From Kutzneria buriramensis (lineage in GTDB: Bacteria > Actinomycetota > Actinomycetes > Mycobacteriales > Pseudonocardiaceae): a DNA stretch of 64,000 nt. Shown here in pieces: positions 44,365 through 51,820 of the stretch; the stretch's first letter is position 1; every line of letters begins with the position of its first letter. The stretch spans positions 11,036,001-11,100,000 of the forward strand of contig NZ_CP144375.1 in NCBI RefSeq assembly GCF_043575855.1. The letters are read 5' to 3'. The notes under the pieces are model-generated. The model made no database searches. It was not told the DNA's origin and saw nothing but the letters and a program-made list of their open reading frames with translations. Both the position numbers and the translations under genes were made by a program.

Positions 44365-44934
44365 GTGGGCAAGATCGTGATCACCACCAATGCCACCCTC
44401 GACGGCGTGGTCGAAGACCCCGACGGCAAGGAAGGTTTCGACCGCGGCGGCTGGTTCTACCGCTTCGGCGAAGCCGACGTCCCTTCGTGGGACGCCCTCT
44501 CGACCCAGCAGGCCATGGATGCCGAGGCGCTCCTGCTGGGCAGGCGAACCGACACCTGGTTCGGCACCCGAGCGCGCCCCGGCGAATGGGCGGACCGCAC
44601 CTTGGCCATGCCCAAGTTCGTGGTGTCCACCACCAACGACACACCCGCCTGGCACAACTCCACCGTCCTCGACGGCGATGCCGTGGAGCAGATCTCAGAG
44701 CTCAAGGCCAGGCTGGACGGCGAAATCCTCGTCTACGGCAGCTACACCCTCGTCCACACCCTGATCGAACACCACCTGGCCGACGAACTCCGCCTGTGCG
44801 TCTTCCCCGTCGTGGCGGGCTCGGGTCGCCGCCTTTTCGACGACTTCACCGAGGCCCACCCCATGCGTCTGACCGACCTTCGCCGGGTGGGCGACGGGAT
44901 CATGTTCTACACCTACGAGTTCGAGAAAGACTAG
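44365..44934 (+). CDS. RibD C-terminal/dihydrofolate reductase-like protein
   Basis: A 189-residue protein of the RibD_C/DHFR-like reductase family: VITTNATLDGVVEDPDGKEGF at the start, ALLLGRRTDTWFGT, a FVVSTTND strand and the nucleotide-binding ILVYGSYTLVHTLIEHHLADEL, ending with FPVVAGSGRRLFDD. These are NADPH-dependent reductases of mostly unknown substrate; authentic DHFR activity is unlikely. GTG 44365 follows ACAGGAGA. Downstream of the ECF sigma factor and closed by a strong terminator. Confidence 0.85.
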   Translation: MGKIVITTNATLDGVVEDPDGKEGFDRGGWFYRFGEADVPSWDALSTQQAMDAEALLLGRRTDTWFGTRARPGEWADRTLAMPKFVVSTTNDTPAWHNSTVLDGDAVEQISELKARLDGEILVYGSYTLVHTLIEHHLADELRLCVFPVVAGSGRRLFDDFTEAHPMRLTDLRRVGDGIMFYTYEFEKD

Positions 44935-44942
44935 ATCGAGAA

Positions 44943-44974
44943 CGCTGCCCCTGCCATCCAGCGCAGGGGCAGCG
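44943..44974 (+). terminator. Intrinsic terminator after the RibD-like gene
   Basis: Twelve-bp perfect stem CGCTGCCCCTGC / GCAGGGGCAGCG with an 8-base loop, 8 bp after the stop codon. Located between converging genes. Confidence 0.8.
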
Positions 44975-45092
44975 CAGCTCTCCCGCGGTGGCGGGACCAG
45001 AGCATGACCCTTCCGTCCAGACCGCCGTCGGTCAGCGGCCGGGTGAACAGCGATCCGCGTCAGCCTCCACGCACACCATCGGAGCCCTCAGG

Positions 45093-46115
45093 TCATCCGT
45101 GTCGCAAACACAGGGATCCCCATTGGAATCCCGCGCCGATGGCGGACATGACGTACGTGTCGCCACGCCGCACCCGGCGCTGGCTGAAGGACTGGTGCAG
45201 CGCGGTGAACACACCGGCCGACCCGGTGTTGCCGAGCCGGTCGACGGTGATCGGCGCCCGGTGCCCGGGGACACCGAGCTTGTCCATCGTGGCGGTGATG
45301 ATGTTGAGATTCGCCTGGTGGACGAAGAAGTGGGTGATCTCGCCGACCGGCAGCCCGGCCCGGTCGACCGCGTTGAGGATGCTTTCGGGCAGGCGCCTGG
45401 TGGCGGTGTCCCACACGGCCCGGCCGTCCATCTGCAGAAAGTGCTGCCTGTCCGTGACGGTCCGAGCTGTGGCGGGGAGCCGGGAACCGCCGGCCGGGAT
45501 CTGCACGCCGTAGGACAGTTCCGAACCGAAGTCCCAGCCGAGCAGGCCTGCGCCGGGGGTCGACGACCTGGTCAGCACGACCGCCGCCGCGGCGTCACCG
45601 AAGAACACCCGCGTGGTGCGCTCCTGAGGATCCGTCACCCGTGACGCACAGTCCGCGGCGATGACCAGGACCACCTCCGCCGCGGCGGTCTGCAACAGGT
45701 GCGCGCCGAACAGCATCGCCTGCACGCCGTTGGCGCACGCGGCCTGAGTGATGTCGAAGGTGAGCGCCCGGTGCGCGCCCAGTGCGTCCTTGACGATCAA
45801 CGCGGTGGAGGGCAGCGGTTGGTCGTTGGTGTAGGTCGCGACGATGATCACGTCGACGTCCCGGGCGGTCAGCCCGGCCGCGGTCAGCGCGGATCGCGCC
45901 GCGGAGCCGCACATGTCCGAGGTGGCCTGGTCCGGCGCGAGCCAGCGGCGCTCGCGGATGCCCGTCCTGCTGACGATCCACTCGTCCGAGGTGTCCACCG
46001 TCTCGGCGAGCTGGTGGTTGGTCACGACGGCTTCGGGCAGGTGCAGCCCGGTGCCGGCGACGGTGACGGGCACGGACAGGCCCGAGCCGGCCGGGCGGTC
46101 GGTCAGCATGGTCAT
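45093..46115 (-). CDS. KAS III (FabH)-like ketoacyl synthase
   Basis: A 340-residue thiolase-fold enzyme of the FabH family. The Cys-His-Asn triad is complete: Cys127 in QAACANGVQ, His266 in FFVHQAN and Asn296 in GNTGSAG; the substrate-site opening DEWIVSRTGIRERR is present. The usual FabH ACG is ACA in the nucleophile motif. It condenses an acyl-CoA with a carrier-bound malonyl unit, or acts as an acyltransferase as several secondary-metabolism KAS III do. ATG 46115 overlaps the preceding acyltransferase-ThiF gene by four bases; no ACP or ketoreductase genes are nearby, so primary fatty-acid initiation is unlikely. Confidence 0.9.
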   Translation of the reverse strand: MTMLTDRPAGSGLSVPVTVAGTGLHLPEAVVTNHQLAETVDTSDEWIVSRTGIRERRWLAPDQATSDMCGSAARSALTAAGLTARDVDVIIVATYTNDQPLPSTALIVKDALGAHRALTFDITQAACANGVQAMLFGAHLLQTAAAEVVLVIAADCASRVTDPQERTTRVFFGDAAAAVVLTRSSTPGAGLLGWDFGSELSYGVQIPAGGSRLPATARTVTDRQHFLQMDGRAVWDTATRRLPESILNAVDRAGLPVGEITHFFVHQANLNIITATMDKLGVPGHRAPITVDRLGNTGSAGVFTALHQSFSQRRVRRGDTYVMSAIGAGFQWGSLCLRHG

Positions 46116-47977
46116 CGGGTGCTCCCTGCCACGGTGTTGCGTTCCGGCCCGAGTTGCAGTTCCAGGTCGGTGTAGAAACGGCCGGACCCGCAGGGCAGGC
46201 CGAGCAGGATGCGGCGGGCCGCCTCGCCGGTCAGCGCGCCGCCCAGGGCGACGCCCGATGCCAGCTGCGGCCAGCTGCTCAGGGTGTGGCCGATCTGCTC
46301 GAAGGACGCCGCGAGTTCCGGGCTGATCCGGTCAGCGTCGACCATGGCCAGGATCAGATCGACCTTGTCCTGACGGCTCAGGTCCACCATGTCCACGGAC
46401 TTGACGTCGCCGAGCAGCCCGTGGAGCAGGGGCCGGTCGGGTTCGTGGTCGAACCGCTCGATGTCGAGCATGCCTCGGTCGTTGCAGTCCATCACGACCG
46501 GGACGCCCAGGTCCCGCGCGTGCTCCCTGGCCGCGATCTTCACCCACGGCGTGTCGCACTCCTCGACCAGCAGGTCGATCGGCCCGTTGCCGCCGCGGAA
46601 GAACTCGTCGATGTTGTGTTCGGTCAGCCCGTCCCGGTAGATCTCGATGTCCAGGTACGGATCGATCTCGAACATCTGGCGGGCGGAGATCACCGCCTTG
46701 TTCACGCCCAGGTGGTGCACGCCCGCCCGCAGCCGGTTGAGGTTGGACAGGCTGAACTCGTCGAAGTCGGCGAGCTTGTACGCGCCGCCGATGCCCTCCA
46801 GCGCGAAGGTGACGGCGGCGCTGTTGCCGACCGACAGTCCGATGATCCCGATCCTGTTGCCCAGCAGACGGCGCTGCTCGGGACGCTCGATCTTGCCGCG
46901 GTTGCGGTCGGTGCGGACCAGGCGGAACTCCTCGCGGGGCAGCACGTGCACGAGCCGCCGCGACCACGGGTACCAGGCCCAGGCGCCGTACTCCCACGCG
47001 TCGAGCCCGGCCAGTTGCTCGTCCTTCTTGCGTTGGATCGCGATCGGGTCGACACAGGCCGGTTCACGGCTGCGGACCAGCTCGGTGAGCTGTTCGTCGA
47101 TCGTGTCATGGACTTCCCGCACGTCGCCGGAGGCCAGCAGTGCGGTCAGCGCGTCGACATGGGATGCCCGGCAGGGCTCGAACAGCACCGGCTGCCACAC
47201 GCCGCGGTCGCAGTCCGCGTCGGCGAGGCCCACCGGGGCCGCGCGGCCCGACGACAACCTGGACGCCGGCGGCTTCCGACCGGCGGCCGCGACGGCGGGA
47301 AACTCCGCACGAAGCTGGTCGACGAGTTCGGCGTACTGGCCCGCGCCGTCCGCGACACGGTGGAACATCACCACCACGTCCTCGGTGTACTGCTCGACGT
47401 ACGCGCGGGTGCCCGGCATGCTCCGGAAGCCGAACCGTTCATGGAAGTGGTCCTGGCCGTCCTTGGTGCCCGAGGTGCCGATCATCGCCTTCGCGCCGAG
47501 GTGGTGTGCCGCCGCGATCGCCATCGCGTTCAGGTACAGGCCCAGCCCCAGTTTGCGAGCGCGGTGCTCGACGACCAGCCTGCTGTGCTCGAACGTGTCC
47601 CTTGCCGCGACGCCCTCGGACCGCAGCAGCGCCTCGTAGCGCGCTGCCCCCAGGTAGGCGCGGGACTGGAAGAGGTCGCCGGTCGCCGGCGTGGACAGCC
47701 TGATGTAGCCCAGCGGCGGCCCGTCCGGCTCCCGCTGGGCGATGAAGTGCCAGGCGCCGAAGTCCAGGTTCTGGTCGTCGCCACGCGCGAAAGCCGGTCG
47801 GCGGCCGCGGTCGAAAAGGATTCGCGCCCTGAGTTCGCGTATCGAGTCGAGCAGGGCCGGATCGCCGTCGCGCGGCGCGAGACAGGCCGTGACGTGCCAT
47901 TGCGGCGTTCCGGCTGGTTGCTGTCCGATCGGCGGTGGCATCGATTCCCCGGTGCCACGGTGGTTCTTGTCGGTCAC
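46112..47977 (-). CDS. Fused acyltransferase-like (GNAT/LuxI-type) and ThiF (E1-like) protein
   Basis: A 621-residue two-part protein. Residues about 20-215 look like the autoinducer-synthase/GNAT acyltransferase fold: REL-RARILFDR, FIAQREPDGPPLGYIRLS, FEHSRLVVEHRARKLGLGLYL and FHERFGFRSM. A middle linker follows, then an E1/ThiF domain (about 365-560): nucleotide-binding GIIGLSVGNSAA, LADFDEFSLSNLNR and ECDTPWVKIAAREHA. ThiF domains adenylate a C-terminal carboxylate or bind NAD-like cofactors; the fusion resembles the mycobacterial Rv1355c-type layout. GTG 47977 has AAAGGCGATCC upstream. Coupled to the KAS III gene, suggesting a two-enzyme route to an acylated small molecule. Confidence 0.78.
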   Translation of the reverse strand: MTDKNHRGTGESMPPPIGQQPAGTPQWHVTACLAPRDGDPALLDSIRELRARILFDRGRRPAFARGDDQNLDFGAWHFIAQREPDGPPLGYIRLSTPATGDLFQSRAYLGAARYEALLRSEGVAARDTFEHSRLVVEHRARKLGLGLYLNAMAIAAAHHLGAKAMIGTSGTKDGQDHFHERFGFRSMPGTRAYVEQYTEDVVVMFHRVADGAGQYAELVDQLRAEFPAVAAAGRKPPASRLSSGRAAPVGLADADCDRGVWQPVLFEPCRASHVDALTALLASGDVREVHDTIDEQLTELVRSREPACVDPIAIQRKKDEQLAGLDAWEYGAWAWYPWSRRLVHVLPREEFRLVRTDRNRGKIERPEQRRLLGNRIGIIGLSVGNSAAVTFALEGIGGAYKLADFDEFSLSNLNRLRAGVHHLGVNKAVISARQMFEIDPYLDIEIYRDGLTEHNIDEFFRGGNGPIDLLVEECDTPWVKIAAREHARDLGVPVVMDCNDRGMLDIERFDHEPDRPLLHGLLGDVKSVDMVDLSRQDKVDLILAMVDADRISPELAASFEQIGHTLSSWPQLASGVALGGALTGEAARRILLGLPCGSGRFYTDLELQLGPERNTVAGSTR

Positions 47978-48515
47978 GGATCGCCTTTTCTGATGATGCG
48001 ATCGCTCGTCGGAAGGCGTCAAAGGGCGACGCGAGGCGACCGGTCGAGCGGCAGGAGTTTCCGATGGGCTGTTGACAACGCAGCCCGAATCGGGTCGATC
48101 GGAACGGTATCAGCAGTTGAACGGTGCAACCCCGGAAAAGGCGGCTGGAGGTTGATCTTTCACTCGCACCGGGCAGGGCGGCCCGCCGATGCCCGTGGTG
48201 ATCAACTCTTGGTGGCGTCTACGCCGGTCGACGGCGATGATGATCACCGTAGTGGGCACTCTGTCGACTGTGACGCACGCCCTTCGGTCACTGCCCGTCA
48301 TGACGATAGTCTTCGTAGGCGGACATGACGGACGAAGCGCGGTGTACGACGGTGGTGCGGGATTGCGGGATCACCCAATGATCCGATGACCGTCGGCGGT
48401 GCTGCGACCGTCGGATCGTCTGAATTTCCCATGCGATTAGCGGTTTGTGTGGCTCGCTGTTCGCTATGCTGGAATTCTCTGCCAACAATCCGATCCGCAT
48501 TCTCGATCGGAACAG
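47978..48515. other. Intergenic region, no gene seen
   Basis: 538 bp upstream of the acyltransferase-ThiF gene and downstream of the phosphoesterase gene. Base composition is lower in GC than the neighbours. Short frames have no ribosome sites or recognisable sequence. Presumably the promoter of the KAS III operon is here. Confidence 0.4.
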
Positions 48516-49847
48516 CTACTTCTCCGTCAGTGAGGCGGCCTGAGTTATCAGCGCCTCGTGAATCTGCTGTAGATGTGACGGTTGCGCGGCGAGTGCGGGT
48601 GGGATGGTCGTTGCCTTGGGGGCGACGACGCCGGTCATCGGGTCGTCCGTTCGGGGCGTTGTCAGCGTGAATGCGCCGGAGACATCTGGCGCTGCGGCAT
48701 CTCGTCGGGTGAGTGCGGGCAGTGACCACCGGTGTTCGATGGTCGCGAGGATGCTGGTGTGGTCGAGCGGAACGGATCCCGGCGCGCGGAACACCGTGCC
48801 CGCCTCGATCAGCGGGCTCACCAGGACGGTGGGTACCCGTGGTCCGAAGCGGGTGAAGTCGAAGCCGAACTCGCCGGGGGAGGAGTCCGGCGGTGTCGCG
48901 CCCCACGGCGGCGGCACGTGGTCGTAGCAGCCGCCGTGCTCGTCGTACGTGATGATCAGCAGCGTGGAGTTCCACGCCGGCCCGCTCCGCACGGCGCGGT
49001 AGACGTCGAGGATCAGCTGCTCGCCCAGCGCCACGTCGTAGTTCGGATGCTGGCTGTTGCCGGTCGAGCTCCAGCTCGGTTCCAGGAACGCGTACGCCGG
49101 CAGCTTGCCGGCCGCCGCGTCGGCGTGGAAGTCCTTGAGCAGCCCGGAGTTCGCCTTCGGGGCCTTGATGGTGTCCGGGAAGTCCATCTTGGTCAGTGGT
49201 GCGCTGGTGTCGCCGTAGATGCGCCAGCTGACGCCGTGCCTGCCGAGCAGGCCGAAGATGCTCGGCACGCTGAACGCCTTGGTCTTGTCGTCGAGGTGGC
49301 CCTGGCTGGTGCCGGCGCAGGCGAATGCCCGGTTGGGCATCGTCATCGTCGGCGCGGAGCAGTACCAGTGGTCGCACACCGCGAATCCCCGCGCCAGGCC
49401 ACTGAGCACCGGCAGCGTCGTCGGCGTGTGGCAGGCCATGATCATGTCCTCGGTGGTGCCCGGGACCACGTACCAGCCCTTGGTCTTGTTGTCGTTGATC
49501 GCCGTCGCGTAGTCCGTGACGAACCCGGTCATCGTCGCCACCGCGCCCGCCGCCGGCGCCGACTGCGAGCCGTAGAGCTGGTTGTTGGTCGCCGCGTACC
49601 CTTCGCCCGGATCGGCTCCGGGTAACAGGTACGCGTTCGGCGTCGTCGGCGTGATCTGCCGTACCGGCACCGCGACCCCGTTGCCGCCGGGGCAGCTCTC
49701 GCGCCCGGTGAGCCCGTCGAACGGGTGGCCGAGCGGCGAGGTGTTGCCGTTGTCGTGGTAGAGGTAGCCCAGCATGTGGTCGAACGACCGGTTCTCGAGC
49801 ATCAACACCACGATGTGGTCGATCGCGTTCAGCCCTGAGGTGCTCAT
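48516..49847 (-). CDS. Phosphoesterase family protein (phospholipase C/acid phosphatase-like)
   Basis: A 443-residue alkaline-phosphatase-superfamily phosphoesterase. The family opening IDHIVVLMLENRSFDHMLGYL (metal ligands Glu, Asn), FAVCDHWYCSAPTMTMPNR, and ITYDEHGGCYDHVPPP (metal-binding Asp/His) are all visible. It hydrolyses phosphodiester or phosphomonoester bonds, as non-hemolytic PLC or AcpA. No signal peptide precedes ATG 49847, unlike secreted relatives, so it may be cytoplasmic or leave by another route. Confidence 0.9.
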   Translation of the reverse strand: MSTSGLNAIDHIVVLMLENRSFDHMLGYLYHDNGNTSPLGHPFDGLTGRESCPGGNGVAVPVRQITPTTPNAYLLPGADPGEGYAATNNQLYGSQSAPAAGAVATMTGFVTDYATAINDNKTKGWYVVPGTTEDMIMACHTPTTLPVLSGLARGFAVCDHWYCSAPTMTMPNRAFACAGTSQGHLDDKTKAFSVPSIFGLLGRHGVSWRIYGDTSAPLTKMDFPDTIKAPKANSGLLKDFHADAAAGKLPAYAFLEPSWSSTGNSQHPNYDVALGEQLILDVYRAVRSGPAWNSTLLIITYDEHGGCYDHVPPPWGATPPDSSPGEFGFDFTRFGPRVPTVLVSPLIEAGTVFRAPGSVPLDHTSILATIEHRWSLPALTRRDAAAPDVSGAFTLTTPRTDDPMTGVVAPKATTIPPALAAQPSHLQQIHEALITQAASLTEK

Positions 49848-49879
49848 CGGACCCCCGTCGGCGGCGACACGGTTCGGCT

Positions 49880-50400
49880 CCACCCTCCCGCTGCGACATC
49901 CATGGCGGCAAGGCCGCTGACTCGTACGGCCGCACGGGTACTTCCGGCGAACCGGACGTTCCTTCGGGCGTCGGCCAGCCGTTCCTGTGGCCGACGGTCT
50001 TGGACGCGTCGATCTACCAGTGGGGATTGTGGGTGCGACGCATTTTCCCGCCGTCACGCACGATCCCGCCGAGGTGCTCGACCCCACGTTCTACACCCGG
50101 CAGGGCCCGCCACGTCCCCGGAGATGAACGCCCTCATCGGGCGCTGCGGCGGTGACGGAATCGTGGTGTCCCCGCACGACTGCGTGCGGCGGTGCCCCGA
50201 GATCCGCGCCCGCCTCGCCGGCTACCCGCGCGGGCTGTTCGCCGATTTCCGGACCCAGCGCGAGTGGTCGCTGGTGATGGCGATGACCGGCGTCCTCAAC
50301 GCCGCACGGCGCGGACGTGGTCGTGCACGGCTCCGGGTGGTACTCGGCCGCCGACTTCAAGCCGCTTCACCATCGGGGCCTGGCCGCCGGTTCCCGGGAT
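49880..50400 (+). pseudogene. Decayed gene, family not recognised
   Basis: Coding-like peptide sequence can be read on the plus strand but jumps frame at least three times: GVGQPFLWPTVLDASIYQWG near 49970-50030, then GATHFPAVTHDPAEVLDPTF to about 50090, then a frame with HDCVRRCPEIRARLAGYPRG and FRTQREWSLVMAMTGVLNAA (50125-50305), then ADVVVHGSGWYSAADFKPLHH (50310-50375). Each piece has natural-protein composition, but no single open frame joins them. Gene remnant with several indels; I do not recognise the parent. Confidence 0.45.
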
Positions 50401-51042
50401 CGGTCCCTCCGTGGCGCCCACGACCGCGGCGACGTCCACGTCGGGCGTGACCGCCGCAGGTCGGCCGGAGCACCGTCAGGAGCTCCTGGTTGCCGTGGAT
50501 GATCGTGTTCCTGGCCTGCTCTGTGTCGAACCCGACGTAGGCGTTCGCGAGCATGTCCACCGGACCGAGGACGTTCAGCGCGAACCCGATCTTGTCGGCG
50601 TCGGCCAGGGTGGCGAAGGCCGGGATGTCCTGATCGGCGAGGTTCAGACGGGCGTCGGTGGTCCTGGCGTAGTCCTGCCGCTGGTCCACCGTGCTGCCCG
50701 TGAGGTTCTCGAACTGCTTGACCGCGGTGTTGGCGCACGAGGTCACCATCGCCGCCTGGATGCGTCCGCCTCGGCGAGGATGTGGGTCTCCGAGGCCTTG
50801 GCCGTGGCCTGCAGCTGGCTGATCGGGCTGGGATCCTGGTTGATCTTGAGGAACTTGTTGACCAGGTCGTTGCCCTTGTTCAGGTAACCGCAAACGGTGA
50901 CGTAGTCGCCGATGCCGGCGGCGCCGGCCGGCGCCGCCACGGCGGTGGAGACGGCCGAGGACAGCATGATCGCCGCCAGGACGGCACCCAGGTGCCTACT
51001 GGAACGCGGTCGTCCCGGCGGTCTTTCCGGATGTCGCGGCAA
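50357..51042 (-). pseudogene. Secreted protein gene broken by a frameshift
   Basis: A TTG at 51042, eight bases after GGGAG, starts a protein with a signal peptide (LGAVLAAIMLSSAVSTAVAAPAG) and GDYVTVCGYLNKGNDLVNKFL. This frame stops at about 50743 after AEADASRRRW. The adjacent frame from about 50765 continues smoothly as IQAAMVTSCANTAVKQFENL and onward, with NLADQDIPAFATLADADKIGF and ARNTIIHGNQELLTVL. One missing base near 50762 explains both. Either a true pseudogene or a sequencing error; function unknown. Confidence 0.6.
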
Positions 51043-51134
51043 GACGCACGCTCCCTTTTCCCTTACCAGCAACGGATCGGCGGCGCGGCCCCAAGCGCGA
51101 CTGGCGAGGGGCCGCCCGGACAGGTCCGCTCCCG

Positions 51135-51653
51135 TCAGATCAGCCAGCGCTGGTTGGCATCGGCGCCGTTGCACGTACGGACGGACAAGGCGACGCTCAC
51201 GCCGGACAGGCAGAGGTTGTGGTCACGGCCGCCCACCAGGGTCCGCAGCTGGGCCGCGTTCGGCGGCCTGGTGAAGGAGTTCCACTCGGCATTGCTGACC
51301 GCGCCCCCGCCCTGGAGGTCGCATTCGTCCAGCGTCACGGGTGTTCCGTTGCCCGGGTCGTCGAGGACGAACGCGCAGAGCCCGCTGCCCTGGTTCTGGA
51401 GCCTGATCAGGTTCGTGCCCTGCGGCGCGGACACCTGCCAGTCCAGGAAGTGGCCCGGGTCGGCCGTCCCGCAGTCCTCCTGGATGATCGGCGCGCCGAA
51501 GCTGTCGCTCTGCGGCGCGAAGCACAAGCCGGTGCCGACGTTGGGCATGTGGTGGAACTGGCCGCTGGCCGCCGCGGTGCCCGCGGCCGGGCCGAGGCTC
51601 GCCAACGCGAGTGCCGCTCCCAGACACGCGAGCGTTTTTGCCATTCTGAGCAC
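51135..51653 (-). CDS. Secreted ricin-type (beta-trefoil) carbohydrate-binding-like protein
   Basis: A 172-residue exported protein: signal peptide to about residue 30 (ALASLGPAAGTAAAS), then repeats of the type seen in ricin B lectin folds: TGLCFAPQSDSFGAPIIQEDC, NQGSGLCAFVLDDPGNGTPV and LCLSGVSVALSVRTCNGADANQRW. Paired cysteines and a Q-x-W-like end fit a lone beta-trefoil domain. GTG 51653 has GGAAGGCGG upstream; ATG 51644 is an alternative. No catalytic domain is attached, so the role is probably binding. Confidence 0.75.
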   Translation of the reverse strand: MLRMAKTLACLGAALALASLGPAAGTAAASGQFHHMPNVGTGLCFAPQSDSFGAPIIQEDCGTADPGHFLDWQVSAPQGTNLIRLQNQGSGLCAFVLDDPGNGTPVTLDECDLQGGGAVSNAEWNSFTRPPNAAQLRTLVGGRDHNLCLSGVSVALSVRTCNGADANQRWLI

Positions 51654-51820
51654 TTTTCCGCCTTCCCAGTGGTGACTGCGGCCCTACGCGGTGATCGCCG
51701 GGGCCCTGCCGTCGACTGTCGCGGGCCGGTGCCCCGGGCGGTCGAAACCCGGATGAATCCGGACGGCGGGGCCGGTATCGTGCACTGGCCGGGAAACGCC
51801 GGCGTAGGGGGAGGCACGCC

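Noticed and set aside
46154..48328. 724-codon plus-strand frame
   Set aside because: Antisense to the acyltransferase-ThiF gene; repetitive Val/Asp/Gln/Arg translation with no recognisable domain.
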